From positions 1,886,001-1,950,000 of the forward strand of contig NC_013159.1 in NCBI RefSeq assembly GCF_000023865.1: DNA of 64,000 bases, in the 5' to 3' direction. The notes below the pieces were generated by a model that worked only from the letters and a program-made list of their open reading frames with translations, made no database searches and was not told the origin of the DNA. A program made the position numbers and the translations under genes. Below, piece after piece: positions 58,401 through 64,000 of this stretch (position 1 is the first letter of the stretch; the number at the start of each line of letters is the position of its first letter). This stretch comes from Saccharomonospora viridis DSM 43017 (GTDB lineage: Bacteria > Actinomycetota > Actinomycetes > Mycobacteriales > Pseudonocardiaceae).

Positions 58401-61400
58401 TCTTCGTCAACACCCTGATCCTGCGCACGGACACCTCCGGCGACCCCACCTTCGGCGAACTGCTCGACCGGGTGCGAAAGGTCGATCTGGCCGCCTACGC
58501 ACACCAGGACATCCCGTTCGAGCGATTGGTGGAGGTCGTCAACCCCACCCGGTCGATGGCCCGGCACCCGTTGTTCCAGGTGCTGTTCTCGGTCAGCCAG
58601 TTCGCTCCCCGCGACGACACCGTGTCGACGTTGTCGGGCGCCGGGATCGAGGTGCGACGCGAGTCGATCGAGGCCCGGATCGCGAAATTCGACCTGAGCT
58701 TCTCGTTCACCCGCTCGGACGCCGAGTGGCGCGGCATGATCGAATTCAGCGTCGACCTGTTCGACCGGGAGACCGTGACGGCCATGAGCGAACGGTTGCT
58801 CCGGCTGCTGGCGGCGGCGGTGGCCGCCCCGGACGTGCCGATCGGGGCGCTCCCCGTGTTGGACAGTGTCGAACGGCGGCGAGTGCTGACCGAATGGAAC
58901 GACACGGCGCATCCGGTGGAAACCGGTTTGCTCGAGTCGTTCCAGGCACAGGTCGCCGCCACGCCCGATGCGATCGCCCTCGCGTACGGGGACGGCACGC
59001 TGACCTACGCCGAGCTCGACGCGAAGGCCAACCGACTGGCCGCGTTCCTACGCGCCCGCGGTGCCGCGTCGGAACGGCTCGTCGCCGTGGCGTTGCCGCG
59101 CACCCCCGACCTGCTCGTCACGCTGTTGGCGATCCTCAAAACCGGTGCCGCCTACCTGCCGATCGACACCGGGTATCCGGCGGACCGCATCTCCTACATG
59201 TTCGACGACGCCGCCCCGGCGTTGGCCGTCACCACCGGCGAGCTCGTCGAGCGTGTGCCGACTCGCGAGGGCACGCAGGTGCTGCTGCTCGACGACCCGG
59301 ACGTGATCGACGCCGTCGACGCGGAGTCCGAGGACTTCCCCACGATCCCCAGGGACGCCGACACCGCCGCATACGTGATCTACACGTCCGGCTCGACCGG
59401 CCGCCCGAAGGGCGTGGTCGTGACGAGCGCCAACCTGGACAACTTCCTGGTGGACATGCGCGGTCGGATCGGCCTGGACGCCGACGACCGACTGCTCGCG
59501 GTCACTACGATCGGCTTCGACATCGCCGCGCTCGAACTGTTCCTGCCGTTGGTCAGCGGAGCCCGGGTGGTGCTGGCCGATCCGGATGTGGTGCGCGACC
59601 CGGCCGCCGTCGTGCGACTGTGCGAGCGGGCGGGGGTCACCGCGATCCAGGCGACGCCGAGTTGGTGGCGGGCGCTCGTGCAGGACGGCGAGACCGGCCG
59701 GCTTGACCTCGGTACGGCACTGGTCGGCGGGGAAGCCCTCCCCGGCGACGTGGCCCGCGCGTTGACCGGGATCGCCGCGTCCGTGACGAACGTGTACGGG
59801 CCCACCGAGACCACGATCTGGTCGACGGCCGCGTCGGTGACCGGGGAACCGGACATGCGACCGTCGATCGGGGTGCCGATCGGCAACACCTCGGTGTTCG
59901 TGTTGGACGAACGGCTCGCACCCGTGCCGGTCGGCGTGGTCGGCGAACTGTACATCGCCGGTGCCGGTGTCGCGCGCGGCTACCTGGGGCGGCCGGGGCT
60001 GACCGCGGAACGGTTCGTGGCATGCCCGTTCGGCGAACCCGGCGAACGGATGTACCGCACCGGGGACCTGGTGCGGTGGCTGTCGGACGGCACCTTGGCC
60101 TACGTCGGTCGGGTGGACGACCAGGTGAAACTACGCGGGTTCCGCATCGAACTCGGCGAGATCGAGTCGGTGTTGCGGGAGCTGCCGGAGGTCGCCGGCG
60201 CGGCCGTGGTGGTGCGGGAGGATCGGCCCGGCGACCACCGGTTGGTCGGGTATGTCGTGCCCGCACCCGGTGTCGAACCCGACCGGGCACGGTTGGTCGC
60301 GCAGCTCCGTTCCCGGCTGCCCGACTACATGGTGCCGGCGGCGTTCGTGGTCCTCGATGAGCTTCCGATGACACCGAACGGGAAACTGGACCGGCGCTCG
60401 CTGCCCGCACCGCAGCTTGAGGCGGCGGCCGCGTCCAGAGCACCGAGGAACCCCCGTGAGGAGATCCTGGCCGAGCTGTTCGCGGACGTGCTCGGGGTGT
60501 CCACAGTGGGCATCGACGACGACTTCTTCGCGCTCGGCGGACATTCGCTGTTGGCCACGAGATTGGTGAGCCGGGTGCGCTCGACGCTGGGGGTGGAGCT
60601 GAGCCTGCGTGCGTTGTTCGAGGCGCCCACCGTGGCCGGGTTGTCGGCGGCGCTCGACGGTGCCCAGGCCACGGGCAGGCCCGCGTTGCGGGCTGTGGAG
60701 TCCCCGCCGGATCGGTTGCCGTTGTCGTACGCGCAGCGCCGCCTGTGGTTCCTGCATCGGATGGAAGGACCGTCGGCGACCTACAACGTGCCGCTGGCCT
60801 TGCGGCTGATCGGAACGCTCGACCCCGCCGCGTTGCGCGCCGCGCTCACCGACGTGATCGACCGGCACGAGCCGTTGCGAACGGTGGTCGCGGAGGACGA
60901 CCAGGGCCCGTACCAGAGGGTGCTCCCGACCGGATCGTGCGAGCTCCACCATCGACGGGTCGACGAGGACGACCTGGCCGCGGAACTGTCCCGCGCCGGT
61001 CGGCACGGCTTCGAATTGGACCGGGAGCCGCCGATTCGGGCGTGGCTGTTCGAACTCGCCGAGGACGAGAACGTGCTGCTGGTGGTGATGCACCACATCG
61101 CCACCGACGGCGCCTCGATGTCGGTGTTCCTGCGGGATCTCACCACCGCCTACGCGGCGCGTCGGCTCGGCGGGAAACCGGTGTGGAAACCGCTTCCGGT
61201 GCGATACGCGGACTACGCCCTGTGGCAGCAGGAGGTGCTCGGCAGTGAGACCGACCCGAACAGCATGCTGTCCGGCCAGATCGAGTACTGGAAGACGGCG
61301 CTGGCCGAGCTGCCCGAGGAGATCCGACTGCCCACCGACCGGCCCCGACCACCGGAGTCGTCCTACCGCGGTGAGCGAGTGCACTTCACCGTGCCCACGG

Positions 61401-64000
61401 AGCTTTCCCGGCGACTCGCCGAGCTGGCCGCCACCCGGCAGGCCACGGTGTTCATGGTGGTGCAGGCCGCGCTCGCCGCGTTGCTCACCCGACTCGGCGC
61501 GGGTACGGACATCCCCATCGGCACGCCGGTCGCCGGGCGGACCGACGAGGCGACCGACGAGTTGGTCGGACTGTTCGTGAACACCCTGGTCCTGCGCACG
61601 GACACCTCCGGTGACCCCAGCTTCACCGAGCTGCTCGATCGAGTGCGGGAGGTCGACCTGGGTGCCTACGCGAACCAGGACCTCCCGTTCGAGCGGCTCG
61701 TGGAGATCGTGAAGCCGGCGCGTGCGCTGAACCGGCATCCGCTGTTCCAGGTCATGTTGACCTTCGCCGGAACCACCGGCGAGGACGCCGACCGGCCCGT
61801 CGACGACGGGCTGCGGATCCGCCGGGAACCGCTCGAGGCGACGGTGGCGAAGTTCGACCTGCTGGTGAACATCGTCGAACAACCGGCGAACGGCCTGCGC
61901 GGCGTGGTCGAGTTCAGCACCGATCTGTTCGACCGCGCCACGGTCGAGACGTTGCTCGAACGACTGTTGCGCTTCCTGCGCGCGGTGGTGGCCGACCCGG
62001 CCGAGCGGATCGGCGCGCACGAGATCCTCACCGCGGACGAACGACACCGACTGCTGGCTGAATGGAACGACACCGGCACGCAGCGGACCGCGACGCTGCC
62101 GATCGAGCAGATCGAAAAACAGGCCGCCCTCCGTCCCGACGCCGTCGCGGTCACCCACGCCGACGCGACGCTGACCTACGCCGAACTGAACACGAGGGCC
62201 GACCGGCTGGCCCGGGTGTTGGTGGAGCGCGGCGCCGCACCGGAGCGGTTCGTGGCCGTCGCCATGGAACGCACCGTCGATCTGGTCGTGGCGGTGGTCG
62301 CGGTGCTCAAGACGGGGGCCGCGTACCTGCCGATCGACCACCGTTACCCGACGGAGCGCATCGAGTACCTGCTGACCGACGCCGACCCCGTGTCGTTCCT
62401 CGCCTCCTCGGCGACGTGGCCCACCCTGGCGGGTCTGGTGGCGGAGGAGGCGGTACTCCTGGTCGACCGACTCGAGCTGGACACGGCCGTCGAGGGAGCC
62501 GAGCCGATCGGACGGCACCGCTCGGCCCACCGGGACGGGGCCGCATACATGATCTACACGTCCGGGTCGACCGGCCGCCCGAAAGGCGTGGTCGTCACCC
62601 ATGGGAACCTGGCCGAGCTGATGGCCTGGGCCCGCACGGAATTCGGCGCCGAACGGTTGGCGCAGGTGGTGCTGTCCACCTCGCTGAGCTTCGACGTCTC
62701 GGTGTTCGAACTGTTCGCGCCGCTGTCCGTCGGCGGGACGGTGGAGATCGTCGACGACCTGCTCGTCCTCGCGGACCGTTCGGAGGCATGGTCGGCGAGC
62801 CTGGTCAGCTCGGTGCCGTCGGCGTTCTCCCGGCTGCTGACGGGAGGTCTGCTCGACCGGGCCGACATCGGCACGTTGGTGTTCGCGGGGGAGGCGTTAC
62901 CCGCGGCGACACTGGCCCGCATCCGCGAGGTGCTGCCGCACAGCGAGGTGTTCAACCTCTACGGTCCGACCGAGACGACCGTCTACTGCACCGGCGGTGC
63001 GCTCGACGTCGCCGACGGCGGCCGTTCGGCTCCTCCGATCGGCAGGCCGATGCCGAACACCCGGGCGTACGTATTGGACGAACGGCTCCGACCGGTCCCC
63101 GCGGGGGTCCCCGGAGAGCTGTACGTGGCCGGGGAACGCGTGTCACGCGGCTACCGGCGCCGCGCGTCACTCACCTCGACCCGGTTCGTCGCCTGTCCCT
63201 TCGGCCCGCTCGGTAGCCGGATGTACCGCACCGGAGACCTGGTGCGCTGGCTGCCCGACGGACGACTGGAGTTCCTCGCCCGGGTCGACGACCAGGTCAA
63301 GATCCGCGGGTTCAGGGTCGAACTGGGGGAGATCGAATCCGTCGTCGCCGCCCATCCGGACGTCGAACGCGTCGCCGTGGTCGCCCGCGAGGACACCCCC
63401 GGTGAGCCCAGGCTGGTCGCCTACGTCGTGGGCACGGTCGACCGGGCCGACCTGACGAGCTATGTCGCGGCCCGGCTGCCCGAGTACATGGCGCCGTCGG
63501 CGTACGTCGAGTTGACCGACCTGCCGTTGACCAGCAACGGCAAACTCGATCGTCGGGCGTTGCCCGCACCCGATGTCGAGGTCACGACCGAGGCGACACC
63601 GCGAAACGAGCGGGAGGAACTGCTGTGCGGTCTGTTCGCCCAGGTGCTCGGACTTCCGGAAGTCGGCATCACCGACGGGTTCTTCGCCCTGGGTGGCGAC
63701 AGCATCCTGTCGATCCAGTTGGTGGGGCTGGCCCGACAGGCCGGATTGGGACTGTCGGTGCGGGATGTGTTCGAACACCAGACGGTGGCCGGGTTGGCCA
63801 CCGTGGCGCGGGACCTGCCGACGGCGGGGACCGCACCGGTGAGCCGGGAGGCCGCCGTCGGGGAACTGCCACTGACCCCGATCATGGCGTGGCTTCACCA
63901 GCGTGACAGCGGTTCCGCCGGTTCCGCCCTGGCCGGGTTCAACCAGAGCCGGGTCGTGGCCGTCCCCGCCGGGGCTCGATACGACGACGTCCTGGCGGCG
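43406..64000 (+). CDS. dptBC-like: NRPS-2, six modules visible, residues 6-11 (DptBC-like), 3' end outside window
   Basis: The frame is open from GTG 43406 to the window end (6865 codons), preceded by GGGGGAG about 7 bases upstream and overlapping the NRPS-1 stop as GTGA. Domain order: C-A-T, C-A-T, C-A-T-E, C-A-T, C-A-T, C-A-T-E (last E cut at 64000). Specificity residues give a basic residue (Orn), Asp, Ala-like (epimerized), Asp, Gly and Ala-like (epimerized). Module count and E positions equal DptBC. The Asp-x-Asp-Gly of residues 7-10 is the calcium-binding motif of this antibiotic class. A near-identical 209-bp tract is duplicated inside modules 7 and 8. The protein should end within about 1.3 kb beyond the window if it matches DptBC. 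Confidence 0.96.
43430..46555 (+). other. NRPS-2 module 6: DCL-like C, A(Orn), T
   Basis: C about 43440-44710 starts '[17 protein letters not shown]' with '[12 protein letters not shown]', grouping with the post-epimerase C domains of modules 3 and 9. A about 44740-46290; the A4 region '[13 protein letters not shown]' is one residue short. Code read D-T-W-D-M-G-Y-V-D-K. Acidic residues at positions 278 and 331 suit a cationic side chain; Orn is proposed by position. Carrier '[11 protein letters not shown]'. Confidence 0.75.
46556..49720 (+). other. NRPS-2 module 7: C, A(Asp), T
   Basis: C about 46570-47930 ('[11 protein letters not shown]'). A about 47970-49440, code D-L-T-K-V-G-A-V-N-K (Asp), assembled from 'GFDLTVTAL', 'FTKATPSHL', 'LVLGGEAL' and '[13 protein letters not shown]'. 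Carrier '[11 protein letters not shown]'. Its C-terminal A subdomain contains the duplicated tract 48992-49200. Confidence 0.87.
48992..49200 (+). repeat. Duplicated A-domain tract, copy 1 (module 7)
   Basis: 209 bp matching 52172-52380 at 205 positions; the first 124 bp are identical. It encodes motifs A6-A8 (from '[15 protein letters not shown]' to '[10 protein letters not shown]'). Offset is exactly 3180 bp, in frame. Confidence 0.95.
49721..54400 (+). other. NRPS-2 module 8: C, A(Ala-like), T, E, D-residue 8
   Basis: C about 49740-51060 ('[11 protein letters not shown]'). A about 51100-52630, code D-V-F-S-V-A-A-V-Y-K. Carrier '[13 protein letters not shown]'. E about 52930-54310 with '[11 protein letters not shown]' and 'LNYLGRI'. 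D-Ala is proposed because this is position 8 of the daptomycin order; the code itself only says a small or hydrophobic pocket. Confidence 0.75.
52172..52380 (+). repeat. Duplicated A-domain tract, copy 2 (module 8)
   Basis: Partner of 48992-49200. Differences are only at the bases matching 49116, 49121, 49122 and 49156. Similarity drops sharply on both sides. Confidence 0.95.
54401..57520 (+). other. NRPS-2 module 9: DCL-type C, A(Asp), T
   Basis: C about 54400-55690 begins '[18 protein letters not shown]' with '[11 protein letters not shown]', as expected after an E domain. A about 55740-57230, code D-L-T-K-V-G-A-V-N-K (Asp). Carrier '[11 protein letters not shown]'. Confidence 0.87.
57521..60690 (+). 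other. NRPS-2 module 10: C, A(Gly), T
   Basis: C about 57530-58860 ('[11 protein letters not shown]'). A about 58900-60400, code D-I-L-Q-L-G-V-I-W-K, one residue (Val for Leu at 322) from the textbook Gly code. Carrier '[11 protein letters not shown]'. Confidence 0.9.
60691..64000 (+). other. NRPS-2 module 11: C, A(Ala-like), T, start of E
   Basis: C about 60690-62030 ('[11 protein letters not shown]'). A about 62060-63570, code D-V-F-S-V-A-L-V-Y-K, nearly the same as module 8 and unlike the Ser code D-V-W-H-L-S-L-I-D-K. Carrier '[13 protein letters not shown]'. '[14 protein letters not shown]' opens an epimerase that is cut by the window end. Confidence 0.78.

Overview
The window is about 70% GC, densely coded in GC-rich codons, with GTG starts and 4-bp stop/start overlaps. 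This fits an actinomycete, most likely of the Pseudonocardiaceae (Saccharomonospora/Amycolatopsis type). Assignments come from reading motifs and from memory of families; no database search was run.

Left part (1-20.3 kb), accessory and housekeeping genes: a partial SnoaL-like gene; frameshifted Rhs and SDR remnants; a secreted subtilisin-like protease with a strong hairpin terminator; a FrnE/DsbA-type thioredoxin-fold protein coupled to a small two-cysteine protein; an ECF sigma factor of the ECF42 type paired with its usual DGPF/YCII partner; a 1.4-kb gene-free stretch; and an MHS-type symporter ending in a perfect 16-bp hairpin. Between 9.5 and 14.3 kb lies a four-gene, overlapping operon: a Crp-like cyclic-nucleotide-binding regulator, a nucleotidyl-cyclase-like protein and two large uncharacterised proteins. 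It looks like a second-messenger conflict or signalling island. It is bracketed by a degenerate copy and a fuller copy of one phosphodiesterase-annotated gene. Then come a SnoaL-like gene, a membrane-protein gene broken by a 1-nt frameshift, a DedA protein, and an ABC-2 exporter pair (permease and ATPase) that begins the antibiotic locus.

Right part (20.3-64 kb), a calcium-dependent lipopeptide cluster of the daptomycin/taromycin type. A divergent promoter region separates the exporter from a co-directional series: fatty acyl-AMP ligase, two acyl-CoA dehydrogenases, acyl carrier protein, NRPS-1 (5 modules) and NRPS-2 (6 modules visible, running off the window). Specificity residues read from each adenylation domain, plus the three epimerization domains (modules 2, 8 and 11), give acyl-Trp1, D-Asn2, Asp3, Thr4, Gly5, Orn6, Asp7, D-Ala8, Asp9, Gly10, D-Ala11. 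The 5 + 6 module split and the E-domain positions are those of DptA and DptBC. Residue 11 appears to be Ala rather than daptomycin's Ser, as I recall for taromycin. The last modules (3-methyl-Glu, Kyn, thioesterase), MbtH, tailoring enzymes and regulators must lie beyond 64 kb.

How the genes work together: the ligase adenylates a fatty acid and loads it on the carrier protein; the paired dehydrogenases probably introduce the unsaturation(s) of the tail; the starter condensation domain of NRPS-1 joins the tail to Trp1; the NRPSs extend the peptide; and the DrrAB/DptMN-like transporter exports it or confers self-resistance.
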